A stretch of 64,000 bases of DNA from Distichodus sexfasciatus (GCA_032718565.1 JAVGVS010000004.1:7840043-7904042), one strand, 5' to 3'; counted from the stretch's first letter, positions 44,633 through 57,169 are shown. Program-made: numbers and translations. Notes: generated by a model from the letters alone, not told the origin.

Positions 44633-45807
44633 ATATTAAACATTGTCTCCATCACCCCCGTCTATCTGCACTTTAACAGGAGTAATAATTATTTTCATAT
44701 TAATGTGATCTGAGTACAAAGGATAAGTTTAAGTGCATTTTAAATATCATTTAATATTTACAACATTTGTGGTGGAAAAGGTAAAAAGAATTAATAAAGT
44801 AAACCAGCTGAAAAACTGTGGAGAGTGCCAAAAAAATTGTGTACAGCATAAGTCTGAAATATTTACCCAAAAATGACAATATAGAAGCAGCTTGAATATT
44901 TCCCCACTGAAGAAACAGGTAAAAAGGAAAAACAGAGTAAAAAGGGGATAACGTAGTACAATGGGATTAAAAGGTCAGGATGATGTGACAGTGTCAAAAT
45001 GTCACAACTGAAATAAATGGAAAAATATCTGACCACACTTTGTGACCTGATCTCACTGAAGCTGGACTGGGACAAAAAATGGATGCAGGTAATTGACAAA
45101 AAAGTGGAACAATAGGCTAATATATCCTGCTACACAGCAATCATAATTTGGATTCAGTACCTTTTAATATGTACTGTTTTAATGTTTTGTAATGTGTAAG
45201 ACATCAAATAAAAACTGTTTTGACAAAATATGCTCAATACAACATGCGTAGACAGAATTAGCTTTACAAATATATAGCAAAAAAAGATTATCTGAAATGT
45301 AAAATGTGGCCAACACAAACATCGGCAGCATTCTCATACTATTGGACAAAACAAGTCAGATAAACGAACATGATAGAGACATCATGTGCCCAACAACCCT
45401 CAATATTGCTGTTATTTGAGGTTTTTAAGTTAAGTTCTCAGGTCTTGGTGCCTGGGTAACATGAGAACCAAACTGATTATGTGGCAAAAGAAAGGGGTCA
45501 GTCCAAGCTGTGGCCCAATGTTCTCAGCTTTCAGTTGTGTTTTAATTCAATGTCCGGTACATTATTGGGCCTACATGCCAAAGTGAACTGAAATAACCAA
45601 GTGAAAGAACAATACAAGCATTCTTAAATGCCACATGAGCAACCACCCACATGTAACACATTAGAGATCAACATAGATTTGCTTCCTCTCTTGTGTAGCC
45701 TACAGTCATGCTTTTTATATTTTAATTGATGATTTCATGTTATATAAAGCTCTGAACACTGTCCCACAGGTACTTGGCTCGGATAAGATTTAAAACAGTA
45801 TTTTTAT

Positions 45808-46250
45808 TCATTCATTTATTCATTATCAGAACTGGGGTCGCGGGGGGACTGGAGTCTATCCTGGGAATTACGGGCGCAAGGCAGAGAACAACCCTGGGCA
45901 GGTGCCAACACACCGCAGGGCACACACACCCACACAATCACACAAACATTCACACCTTACGGGGCCAATTTAGAGTCGCCAATTAACCTAATATTGCAGC
46001 CTTTGGACTGTGGGAGGAAACCAGAGCACCCGGAGGAAACGTACACAAACATGGGGAGAGCATGTAAACTTCACACAGAAAGGCCCCACGGCCGACCCGG
46101 GGCTCGAACCCACTACCTTCTCATTGTGCCGTCGCTGCGCCCGTGCTGCACCCATGCCGTCTTGCGCCGGTAAGTTCCTGGGATAGCTTCGGTCCCCCCC
46201 CCCGCGACCCCAGTTGGGATTAAGCGGTTCAGATAATGAATGAATGAAAG
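45808..46250 (-). repeat. SINE-B, near full length, with fold-back end
   Basis: Up to about 46140 it is a reverse copy: (ATTC)n, CCTTACGGGGCCAATTTAGA, GGACTGTGGGAGGAAACC, GACCCGGGGCTCGAACCCAC. After 46165 a second, short fragment reads in plus orientation (TTCCTGGGATAGC, CGCGACCCCAGTTGGGATTA, AATGAATGAATGAAAG). Confidence 0.85.
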
Positions 46251-46304
46251 AATGTAAAGATGTAATAATAAAGACACTATAGAAACTGTACAAATGCACT
46301 CACA

Positions 46305-46541
46305 GACGGTAGCATATTGGTTAGGGAGTTGGCCCCCGATATTGGAGGGTCACCGGTTCAAGTCCTGGACCGGTAAATGTACCACTGAGGTACTCATGAG
46401 CAAAGTACCATCCCCAAGTACTGTCCCCCGAGTGCTGTGAAAAAGCTGCCCACTGTTCTTTCATGTATGGGATAAAAGCAGAGGTCACTTTTAGTTTGTG
46501 TGTGCTGCAGCGTGTTCACAATGACAAACAATTACTCACTT
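46305..46541 (+). repeat. SINE-A, near full length
   Basis: The head is ACGGTAGCATATTGGTTAGG, the B box CCGGTTCAAGTCC and the tail CAATGACAAACAATTACTCA. Confidence 0.9.
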
Positions 46542-47569
46542 AAATTCACTTAAATTAAACATTTAACAGTATGCAATCTCTTATGAAAATATTGTGCAGG
46601 TTGTGCAAATACGTAACGTGAAGAACTGAAAAATAGATAAGTGGAGGACATACAAGTAGTGCAGTCTTTTTACAGAAAGTAATAATCTTGCAGTAGGGTT
46701 ACACCACCAAAAGATGGCGGTATGGAGTCACTATTAATCCATTTGGCTAAAATATAATGACATGTGACATGGTTTGAGGTTAGTTGTCCTTTTTATAGAC
46801 CATGTACATGTGTTTTAGATAGATTTCAGTGCTGTAAAACTATTTTTGAAAATTATTTTTGACTTTCTGAATTTGTCTCAATGCTACAACCCATGAACGC
46901 ACATTTAAACTCAAATCAGATCAAGTCAAAGCTGAATAAATCACATATATTTATACTCAGTATAAAGAGAGGTGAAATTTCAGTGACAGTAGTAACAATA
47001 GAAAATCTATAAAATACATAATAAGGTATGCAAAAACAATAAAATATGGATTATTCGTGCAATGAAATGTTAAAAAAAATGTTTAGAGGTTAGAGTAGAG
47101 AGATATGATATCTGTCTAATAAACGTTATTTATATTATTTAATGTTCCCACTTGCATCACGCGCCAAACTGATATACTTGGTGTGGGAAGACTGGAGGAT
47201 CATTAATTAGATCTTACACAGGACCAAAGTTCAAAGTTTCTTCAGTAGCTTAGAGCCCCAGAAAGCCCTCACAAAATCACCCCAAACATTCTAGAATTTG
47301 GGTTTTTTTTCTTTTGTCTTTTTTCTCCATTAGATATATTCATTAGATAAATAAATAAACAAAAAATCCCACCAACATGCGGCCTTAATACATTTACTGA
47401 CATTAATGGCATGACTACATTTATTTGAGAGATATATACATATATAAAAATGTACTAACTGCATGTTTATTTCGTTGAACCTGAAAGCGCATCTTCTTAG
47501 TCAAACTGTTTAAGTCAAACTTCTCAACTGAGCTCTCCTGTCGCGAGCAAGGTGGGTTTGTTGGTCGAG
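46542..47569. other. intergenic DNA between eomes and slc4a7 exon 1
   Basis: Mostly unique AT-rich sequence. No gene, RNA or clear repeat was recognised. Confidence 0.4.
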
Positions 47570-47773
47570 TAAACCCCGCCCATTCATTAATATGCATAAA
47601 CTCGAGGTCGCCGATTGGTCACAAAAGCCGTCCGCGTAAGCGTGAACGGGTGAGTGAGACGTCACTCAGGAAGCACGGTGGGCGGAGCTTGTGACTGGCC
47701 GGGGGCCCGCGTAGAAAAACCGTCGCGCCGGAGAAACGGCCGACCGGAGGCTAGGCGCGGGACAGACGGACAA
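47570..47773 (+). promoter_or_regulatory. slc4a7: slc4a7 promoter and 5' leader (CpG-rich)
   Basis: An abrupt change to CpG-rich sequence includes a GC box (CCCCGCCC), the octamer-like TATGCATAA, an inverted CCAAT box (GATTGGTCA) and many CG steps up to the ATG. No TATA box is obvious. This fits a housekeeping-type promoter serving the exon that follows. Confidence 0.65.
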
Positions 47774-47818
47774 ATGGAGGGAGAGAGAGGAGAACAGATG
47801 AAGCCTCTGCTGACCACC
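47774..47818 (+). CDS. slc4a7: slc4a7 coding exon 1, on the strand opposite to exons 2-14
   Basis: ATG in the context CAA-ATG-G opens MEGERGEQMKPLLTT and is followed by the donor ACC|GTGAGC. Human NBCn1 (long form) starts MEADGAGEQMRPLLTR followed by GPDEEAVVDLG. Here exon 1 ends at phase 0 and exon 2 (29719 on the minus strand) starts GNDDEAVVDLG at phase 0, so the join is exact. The exon sits in a CpG-rich promoter 4.2 kb after eomes, same strand, as in other vertebrates. Its strand is opposite to the other exons. The short length leaves some doubt, but motif, phase, donor and position all agree. Confidence 0.85.
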
Positions 47819-48576
47819 GTGAGCCCTCTCTCTCATATACGCACACACACACTCTCTCACTCACACTTTAGCGGCTCGAACTCTTAACTTCGGGAGCCGG
47901 ACTCGAGCACGCGCGTGCGTGAGGGAGCTTTACTAGTCGTCAGGCGGAAAAAAGAAGGGAGTTAAATGAAAGGAAAGAGGCGGGTGGAGGTGGGAGAGAG
48001 GGATGGGCGCCGTCGGGAATCCTCTGCCAGCCGTCCCCGAGTCGGCTTTGAGTTTTTTTGGGTAGAGATCGTAAGGCCGTGTCCGACTTTCTCGTTTTTC
48101 GTTGTGAGGGAAACGAGAGCGCGCGTGCACGTGCGTGCCAGGAAGCGCGACGCTACGTCACTGAAACGGCGAATGAAAGAGTGATGGAGTGACTTTCTCT
48201 TTCTCCTTCATCACATTTAACTCCATCACGTGGGAACCCAGTCGTCTCATGCGTCTTGTAAAGCACCTAAAAATCACCAAAAATTGTGGTTTCCCTCATG
48301 TGTTCTGTGATGGAAAAATGTGCTTCTGTTGGTTTCCATTAGGCACGTTGTCTCAGATAATGGCAAATCCATTATGATATAAAGTATATCTACCGGGTTG
48401 TGTCGGTGTTAAACCTGTGGTGGTTGTAGTTATGACTGCACAATATATCATTTCAGCATCGTCCTGTTGATCACTTTAGATGTGTTATGATGGACCGTTA
48501 TTGGTGCTTGATTCTAATGGGAAAACTCGAGTTTGTTGCGATTTTGCAAATTTGTAATTAGATAAGTCTGGTGGTA

Positions 48577-48663
48577 GTGCTGGATGGAGGATAGAGCAAG
48601 ATTTGAACCAATGACCTCTTAGTCCATAGGCGAGTAGCCCAACACTAGACCCACCACTATACA
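48577..48663 (-). repeat. SINE-C fragment
   Basis: AGATTTGAACCAATGACCTC and TTAGTCCATAGGCGAGTAGC are the inverted B-box and head of the 10012 SINE type. Confidence 0.6.
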
Positions 48664-49312
48664 GAACTAGTAGAAAGTTATGATTGTAGGATTGAAGTTT
48701 TTTTCAGCAGCTGTGATAGACCTGGTTTGTGTACACTGCATAATTCACACTCGAACACAGTCAAAAATTGAATGTGGCTTTAAATGTTGCAGAAGAAGAC
48801 TTGAGATACACTTTCCGATCACATGTAAAGCGATGTTTGTGTGTGAGGGACTTAAAAGAGCCGAGCTCACATTTTTCACTTCTGAATAAAGATTTGATGA
48901 GAGAGGAGCTTGTGCTGTTGCGGTGTGTTTCAGCAGTTTCAGCAAGTACAATTTTATATGGATTCAGTGCAAAGTGATTCAACGTTTACTGATATTACAA
49001 AGCCTGCTATAATACGATTTCCATTTGATTCAGAGCAAGTGATCAATACGACACATTATCATATACTGATTTTATACACTGTTACTTCCCCTCATACGTA
49101 TCAGTGCACAAAAGGCACCTAAAGTGTCATTTGACTTTTTATTCAACCAGACATTTAAATTAAGAACAATTTTCTCTTTTCATAAAAGTAGCCCCCTTGT
49201 TTAGTATAAATGAATTATGGATGATAAATGTATGATGTCTTATCAATGTTTTAATTTTGGATTGATGCTGTGGGCTTGCTAATCATTGAATCTATCTATA
49301 TATATATATATA

Positions 49313-49855
49313 CACTGCCCTCCAAAAGTTTGGAAACGCCCCTGGCAAAGTGGGGTTTTGGACAGTATTGCCATGAATCCTTTTTAATTTGTGATAATGT
49401 TGCACTGATAAGGGACAACACAAACTATGAAAACATATTTTATTACATAAACAGTTTATTAAACAGTTTATACATAGAAAATACTTACATTTTGGATTCA
49501 TCAAAATAGCCACCTTTAGCAGCTATTACAGCTCTGCATAATCTGGGCATCCGAGCTGTCAATGAACCAATCAGTTGTTGAAGCTATTAAGGTGTGCTGA
49601 CCTAAAAATCTTTTAAAAACCTGGACCAAGTTTAGACCAGTAACCAGACATCACAGCTGGCAAAGGGGCATGTCTGACTCCGACATGTATATATTGCCAT
49701 TATTATGTAATCAAAATTAAAATTATTATTCCTGGTATCCAAAGATAATGTCAAGTTACTTTAATGTATTTGCACCAAAATTGATGAGGATTTATGCTGA
49801 TATTGTCCAAAACCCCACTTTGCCAGGGGCGTTTCCAAACTTTTGGAGGGCAGTG
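49313..49855. mobile_element. 543-bp Tc1/mariner-type MITE with 52-bp perfect terminal inverted repeats
   Basis: Both ends begin CACTGCCCTCCAAAAGTTTG and continue GAAACGCCCCTGGCAAAGTG and GGGTTTTGGACA without mismatch. The TA dinucleotide flanks both sides. The interior is AT-rich and noncoding. It sits in or next to a copy of the 'GGGGTGTAACG' family. Confidence 0.9.
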
Positions 49856-50147
49856 TATTGCAACATCATTCATATTGTGAACAGGTCTATTTTTATTAAA
49901 AGAATGTCGTTCATTTAAACATGTTTTTAGCTGCTTTTTGTGATTTGATTATGGATTGATTTGTGATTTGATATAGTGTTTTGTCTCACATAGAAAGCAG
50001 GTTCATCACTTAATTACCTCATATTTCCTCATGTCACACAAGACGAAGAAAACACACTCACTGTGGGGTTTGTCTGCGTGGTAAACGAGCTGGATGAAAT
50101 CTAGCGGGCTATAAACTAGCGTTTTATAGCGCTTCATGACTGATATT

Positions 50148-50404
50148 GGGCAGTTGATAGCGTAACGGTTAGGGCATTTGCCCTGTCATCAGAAAGTCGC
50201 TGGTTCGAATCCCGGACCCATAAAGTTACCACTGAGATACTCATGAGTAAGATACCATCCCCAAGCACTGCTCCCTGGGTGCTGCCAAAAAAGCTTCCCA
50301 CGGATCCTTCACGGATGGGTCAAATGCGGAGGTCACATTTCGTTGTGGTGCACTATGTGCTGTGCTGTGGTGTGTTCACAATGACAAATGATCACTCACT
50401 TTAT
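50148..50404 (+). repeat. SINE-A, full length
   Basis: This is the best-preserved head: TGATAGCGTAACGGTTAGGG (A box) and CGCTGGTTCGAATCCC (B box), then CACTGAGATACTCATGAGTA and the full tail. The pol III boxes mark it as tRNA-derived. Confidence 0.92.
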
Positions 50405-51119
50405 TTTAGACAACTGGACTTTAAATCAATGATTTATCAAATAAAAGTCATTTCTTTTTGTCAACGAAAACTTAACGAGTTTTCCTAACATTTATATGGA
50501 TCCTTGCCAAGACAACCACATAATGCAGGTTAAACACAAACATTTTATTTTCATGAAGAAGGCCTTGATCACAACTGCTACAAAATATATTAAAGTTTAA
50601 AGTTGGAGGATATTAGAATCCTTACACATCTTTTATCAAATTAATATCACTTTATGTCAATCTGAATAAATATTTTGTTGCATTTTTGGTTTGTCTGGTT
50701 AGTATTTTCTGTTATGTTTTGTTAATGTGCTGTTTGATTAATGCGCAATTTAAAACACTTGTTTTACATAACAAAAAGTAGAACAAAGTAAGTTTTGATA
50801 AATATGAGACATTATAAAATGCCAAAAAGTCAGCAGTGGACTTGCAGTGTTAAACAATGACAACAATCCTAACATGCCTTACATCAGTCACTTTAAGCAA
50901 TGATACTAATCTATCTGCAGGTTGTATCTGCAGTTTGTGTTGCCACGGTGATCGGTATCGGTCAGGCACTAACGGAAACCTTTGGGATTTGGGGATCATA
51001 ATGGAAATGTGGCTCTTCTCACATCGCCCTCTTTTCCCCTTGCCCAACCCAAAGGGCCATTAGTCACTTAGGTGACAGCGTCATTACATTGTTTTTACAG
51101 GAGAACATGTTAATTTGTG

Positions 51120-51400
51120 CAGTTTAGAGGGGCGTCGAGTACAAAACGATGCTAACAGGATCTAATTAGCAGATGCAAATGAGGCGGGTTTGTGGCTTTG
51201 GGAGTGCAGCAGAAGAGCGGCCCGGTGGGGGAGCTGGAAGCAGCAAGGTCAGTGAGCGCCCTCACGCTGCGGACCAAATGGAATGGTCCACTCCTGCCGA
51301 GGACCCTGACACGGGACAGGACCGGTCTGTAAATATAGACCTGGGGGGGGGGCAGAGGGGGGGAGGTCACGAAAGGCCTTGACCTTCTGCTGCGCAAATC
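51120..51400. promoter_or_regulatory. unique GC-rich block, possible enhancer
   Basis: It contains CTAATTAGCAGATGCAAATG, which joins a homeodomain core (TAATTA), an E-box-like CAGATG and a perfect octamer (ATGCAAAT). It is flanked by AT-rich DNA. Open frames cross it on both strands but are not conserved-looking. Function is inferred only. Confidence 0.3.
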
Positions 51401-52259
51401 CCCTCCCAGTGTTCTCTCTAAGTCTCTCCTTGTTTTCTTTCTTTTTTTGAAAACGTGATGTGTTGTCTACAACCACAGCTATGCAACGCTAACTGTCTTG
51501 TGATGATTTCTGAATGAAGGGCATTACTGATCAATATTTTATTCGTTTTTTTTCTTAAATTTGTCCTTAGGAAAATAAGACATCTTAAGACATTTAAATG
51601 ATATAATTTTACAACTTTTACAAAATGTTAAGCAACAAGCACGCATGCAAAAAAATGTGTAGTTGTAGATTCTGTTCTTAGATCAAATCCTAAATAAGAA
51701 AACATTGGTGAATGTCAGAATCTTACCAAAACCTGTGCAGACAAATTTCTTCTTAAGAACAGATCATAAATGAGGCCTATTTTTTCCAAATATAAAGATA
51801 CATTTTAAGATAGATGTTTACAGAACCACATTTGAAGTCTGATTGTTTCCACCACAATTATATACAATTGTACAGTAATTAAATTAATTCACGAAAAATG
51901 TAATGGGTCAGATCTCAGTGAAGAACATGTTACTGACCTCATCCACAAATATTTCATTAAGTTTTTTGTATTTGTTCCTACGAAAGTGTTTATATTTAAA
52001 TAGTATATTTTTATGCATCTTAGGAATTGAAGAAAAATTAATGTTTTGCACAAACAGGCATGCAATAAAATTTGCATAAGAGTCCTCTTCACCTTTGTAG
52101 AATCTGTTCTTACCTAGGATCAAATCTTCAGACAGAATTGCTGAACGTCAAAATCTTGGTGAAAGAGGGTTTTAAGAATGGTTGATGAATGACTCCCTAA
52201 GACTTTTCCAGAAGAATTCTTGCAACACCAGTGACAAACCATTCAGAAAAATCAGATAA

Positions 52260-52570
52260 AGGAAAAGGGAGCAGAGCTGGCCGGGACGCCCGTATGCCAT
52301 GGGAGTGCTGCTCGGAAGAGCTCCTGGCACTGTTTTAGCGGTGCCTTCTGCTCTCATGTGGGGCAAGTGCCAAACCCACCGCGGCGGGGTCAGCCCTCAT
52401 GCCCAGCCCCAGCCCTTCCGCTGTGGGAGGGTGAGGAGTGGCAAAGAGACGGAACAGAACCTCGAGACGTGTCAAAAACAGCGTTTTGCAAGGGCGTAAA
52501 AAAGTGGCCTTTCAACTGCCTGGCAGGGGCATGTCCAGCACTGTTTTTTTTACTGGGAAAAGGGAGGGAG
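52260..52570. other. unique GC-rich block, possible regulatory element
   Basis: It has GCACTGTTTTAGCGGTGCCT, CCCACCGCGGCGGGGTCAGC and GTGTCAAAAACAGCGTTTTG. It is not similar to the repeats of the window. Open frames overlap on both strands. Confidence 0.25.
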
Positions 52571-53882
52571 GGAAGGAGGGCATCACTATCCACCCATTTT
52601 ATTTGGGATGGAACTTGGGTGATTATGAAAATGATCTTTTAAACTTTGTTAACCAGTTTAATAACTGCAACAGATAGACTATGTATACTTCACAATACAA
52701 AATGTGTAAAAGATGTATCAATATTCCTTTCCTTTTAAGTGAGCACAGCATCTATTAAAGGACATGGGCGTGACCAACCTTTTCTGCTGAGGGAGGAGGA
52801 GAGGCTCTAGGTCTTCTCATTCTATTGAAAAGTGCCACTTTGCAGATTATGAAAATTATAGAACTTTTAAAAATCATTCTACTTCTGTGTTAGTCTGTTT
52901 AATATTAGCAATATATGGACCAGATGTGTATCACCTTTTCCTTAAACCCAACATCTTTTAAAGAACAAGGACATTTCTGTGTTAGGACTTTTCTACTGGA
53001 GGCATCTAGGTCCAGTTATTTTATTAGAGCACTTGGCAGATTATAATAAAACAGTTATTATATTTCAAATGTTCAATATTTCAAATTTTACAAAACCCAA
53101 TATAGTTGTTGACCTAGCATCTCGAAAGAATGTTTTAATTAAAGCTAGACACAGACCACATTCCACTAACAAGGAGTGATATAAATATCAAGTTTATGAA
53201 ATTATATATCGATTTAATGGACAATGACCCAGTATTGGAATATATCAAAAAAGTCTGATACGACACAATTCCCATTCAATTCAAGAGCCAGCAATCGATA
53301 TGAGACAATATCATATGCCAAGTTAACACAACCACTTCCCTACTGTACATATTAAATCACAACTAAAATAGATGTTTTTATTCCTGAGCTCAGCCAGATT
53401 TTAGTTATCTTCATATTATCCCAAGATCATGAGTTTTTTTAATTAACCTGACGGTAAAGCTACAAATGTCTGAGCATTGAACTCTACAGATGGAAATGGC
53501 CTGTAAACTTTGAGAAAATGACTTTCTTTATCTTGAGATCACAAGAAAAACAACTTGCTAACGAGGTGAAAAAATATTAATGGAAGTCCTCGACCAACTT
53601 CTGTAATGTAGCAAAACTATCAGCGGGTTGTATTCCACTCAACCCCTTCTTCCGTATTGCATTCTATGATTGTAAATATCTAATTGAAATTTTACTTTTC
53701 TTCATTTGACTGTATTTGCAAAAACTACTGTTTGTATTTTTTCTCCACTTGGCATGTGTTATTGAACATTATTGTACATATTACCACTTGTAGTTTTCTC
53801 TATATGACTGCTGCCACTATATTTAATAGATCGCCTGTTTAGAATTCTCATATTCAACTGCCGCAGATCATATGCAAAATAT

Positions 53883-54302
53883 AAATTAAATCAATATTTG
53901 GTGTTACTACCTTTTGCCTTCAAACCAGCATCAATTCTTATAGGTACACTTGCACAAAGTCAGGGATTTTATAGGATTATAGTCATTATATTATTTTGTA
54001 GTCATTATATTATTTTGTAGGATTATAGGATTATAGATCTGTGGTTAGTTCTCCAAGATGTTTGGAACAACCTACCAGCCGAGTTCCTTCAAAAACTGTG
54101 TGCAACTGTACCTAGAAGAATTGACGCTGTTTTGAAGGCAAAGGGTGGTCACACCAAATATTGATTTGATTTAGATTTCTCTTTTGTTCATTCACTGCAT
54201 TTTCTTGATTGATAAAAAGAAATGATTAACACTTCCATTTTTGAAAGCATTCTTTGTTTACAGCATTTTTTCACACCTGCCTAAAACTTTTGCACAGTAC
54301 TG
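53883..54302 (+). mobile_element. 5'-truncated Tc1-like element, second copy of the 25568 family
   Basis: It is over 90% like the 25568 element by eye from ATCAATATTTGGTGTTACTA to AACTTTTGCACAGTACTG. The left terminal repeat is absent. It keeps the VLKAKGGHTKY-type transposase end. Confidence 0.8.
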
Positions 54303-55208
54303 TATTTCACAGTTTCTTTTTCTACTTCTAGTTTAGAGTTTTTATATTTTATAGTCTATGTATAGATTTTTTTACTTCTTATATGTGCCTAATTTGTATT
54401 TAAATATTTGCTTACTCTATGTAGCCTATTTCTCTTTGTGCTGTGGAACCCGGAGCTTCATCTTCTCGTCTCTATGTACTCGTATATAATAGACAGAAGT
54501 GGGCAAAGTACCTAACTTGATTACTTAAGTGAAAGTACAGATACCACTAGTCAAATGTTACTCCAATACAAGTAAAAGTCGTAGTCAAAATTTTACTTAA
54601 GTTAAAGTACTTAAGTACTTCAGATAACAGATATCAGATAATAGTCTGTTCATTTTAAATCTTTAGCATTGTAATGCAAGCATTTAAAAGGAAACCCTGC
54701 TAAAAAGGAAAGTTGTTGCATTATTGCCACAAAACTGCCTCTGACTAGCGTGTAGAACCTGTAGAATAAGGAATTGGTAGAATGTTACAGAATGAAACAC
54801 AACTCGAACTGACAAAGAAACCCAGTTTGTTTGTTTTTTTAATTGTAAAACTACACACTTCCACAAGCATGGCACACATATACTGTATGTGTATGTTAAT
54901 CAGGAGGACAATGCAATAGCTGTAAATGCAGCCTGCTGAGAAAATAAAATGAACGACCTGCTTAAAACCCAGGTCTAAACCTCTAGCTTCATGACTTTTC
55001 AACAGCAACAATGTTTTAAAGAAGACAAAAACAGCAGAACTGTCTGACCTTGGTTTTATAGGTACAGTCTACAGGCGTGTAACCCTGCTGATTACTGAAA
55101 CAACCAATCAGGTTTTAGAAAAGGGGGAATAACATCTGCTTTATCCACAGATTTGAAAGTAACGAGGAAGAAGGACATTGATAGAAATGTAGTGAAGTGA
55201 AAAGTATC

Positions 55209-55784
55209 GCTGCCTCCGAAATCGCATACTTCCCTACTATATAGTATGCGAAAAACTGTATGCGAGGCGAGTAGTATGTCCGAATTCATAGTATTCGAAA
55301 AACAGTAGGCGAGAAGTACCCGGATGACCTACTGCTTCCGGCCGAATTCTGTAGTAGGCATTCGATGGACACTTCACTATCCCATAAAGCAGCGGGAGAG
55401 GCGGCGTCATATTCGAAAAAAGATGGCGGAAAACGGAGACGCGGCTCTTTTCAAGTGTAAGTACCTTAAGAAAAACGTTGTGAGCAGCTGACCAAGGCCT
55501 CCTCTGAGCTGTTGATCCAGTCAACGTTAAAACGCCGATGAAAGCTGTAAGCTTTACGAACAACATTGCTGATGTTCGCGCAGTAGAGTGGGGTCTTTAC
55601 ATTTTCGCGCTGTTGTGACGACACATGACACGTGACATCATCAACACAGCGGATGTAGTACGTCCGAACTCCATTCATACTACCCTCATTCATACTATAT
55701 AGAACGTACTGTTTTAACGGTAGCGCAGTACGTTCAAATTCAAATGTAGTACCTACTCAAATAGTATGCGATTTCGGACGCAGC
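55209..55784. mobile_element. 576-bp element with GCTGCGTCCGAAATCGCATACT-type ends
   Basis: The left end GCTGCCTCCGAAATCGCATA and the right end TATGCGATTTCGGACGCAGC are inverse with one change. Short AGTATGCG and GTAGTA repeats fill the subterminal parts. No transposase was recognised. Confidence 0.8.
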
Positions 55785-57169
55785 ATATGTTTTTTTTAAT
55801 GTAATATAGTTAAAGTCATACGTTTAAAAAAAAAAAAACCCTACTCTCTACTAAAACTACTTCGTTACTGTCCGCCTCTGATAGTAGACATAAAAATAAA
55901 GATTACTTTGACTTTGGGTTTATTTTTCATGGTTGTCTGCAGTCACGTGCAGTCTAGCCCAAGCTACATTGTAGCTCCGCCCCCTCTGACTGGGATTAAA
56001 GATGTATGGAGATAAATAAAACAATCTGAAGGGGGGTAAAAACAGAAAAGAAAGGAAACGATGCCATGTTTCCCGCGCCCAGGGAGTGCGCTATTTCATA
56101 TCTGCAATCACTCAGCGTATGACAAAGTGTAAAAGAAAAAAGACACGCAAAAGCTCACGCCGAAACCTGACCGGGATCTTCACCGTCACGGCCTTTACAG
56201 GAGACGAAACGAACAACAAACGACTTTTCCTCGGCTCAACACCTCCCACGGGGAGAGAGTGAACAAACCGACGAAACCGAGAAACGACACGACAGCAGAG
56301 ATTTCCCCCATTTCACAAGTGATTGTTGATAAAGAAATCGAAATGACGTCGCTTTGCCACCACCAACACTATCACCACAGCTCTGCAGGGCGACTTCTCC
56401 CCACTCAACCCCCTTCTGGCCTTTCTGGTGCAGCTTTCTCTTTTCTCTTTCTGCCAGCAGATGAACGCGTTTTTTCATTGTCGTATTCTTTCAAATACAA
56501 AGCAAATTTAAATTCACGCCTGTTCTGATTCGTCCCACGCGATCTCTGGAGGTCCTCACCTCTCATTCACGCCAACACACTCGTGTTTTCGCTCTCGGTT
56601 TTTTCCACTTATTGTTCAACTGAAAAACAGGACATGACTTTCCTCACTGGCCATGTGAGTGGAGCAAGTCCTGCCCCTTCAACCACAGTTCTCTGCTGTA
56701 CAGATTACACAAAAATCAACATTTACTTCAACAAATCAACAAATACTTGGTGTATTTAATTAGTACATAATGACATTTTAAGGCATTTAGACATTAGAGA
56801 ATGTGAGAATTTTGCATCATTAAGTATGAATTAAAAATGCCAACATGGTGTGAAGTTAATGCAAATATTTTTAAAACATCAGTTAAAAAACACTCTATTT
56901 TATTTCACTGTACAGTTTCCATGTAAAAGCTGAAACGAAATTTTAAAAAGTGTCAGAGGTAAACATGTGAAAGGAATACTGCAGAGAGAACTAGAGAGGT
57001 ACATTTTCTGAAGAAAATGTGAGTGGTGCTTGCCGTGGCAAAACTTGGGCCGCAATATTGCAATGTTTCCTTCAGTTCTCTGTGAAAAACAACATTTAAA
57101 GTGCTGGTATAGCAGTGATATGACAATAAGACAATATTGCTTCTATTCATATTGGTAATCATGTTAAGA

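Larger units (their letters stand above)
43541..45220 (+). other. eomes: probable eomes 3' UTR and downstream region
   Basis: AT-rich sequence without coding features follows the stop. AATAAA at 45207-45212 is a reasonable end; others are nearby (for example 44790). It carries a partial SINE-B (43899-44022) and a small palindromic element (44540-44632). The transcript end is unproven. Confidence 0.4.

Noticed and set aside
48910..49122. 70-residue open frame on the plus strand
   Set aside because: It runs into a copy of the 'GGGGTGTAACG' repeat family.
50160..50220. possible tRNA gene
   Set aside because: The A- and B-box-like motifs belong to the head of a SINE-A copy; no cloverleaf with an anticodon arm could be drawn.
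52358..52677. overlapping plus-strand open frames of 94 and 79 residues
   Set aside because: Overlapping frames of similar length, also open on the minus strand, are typical of GC-rich noncoding DNA.
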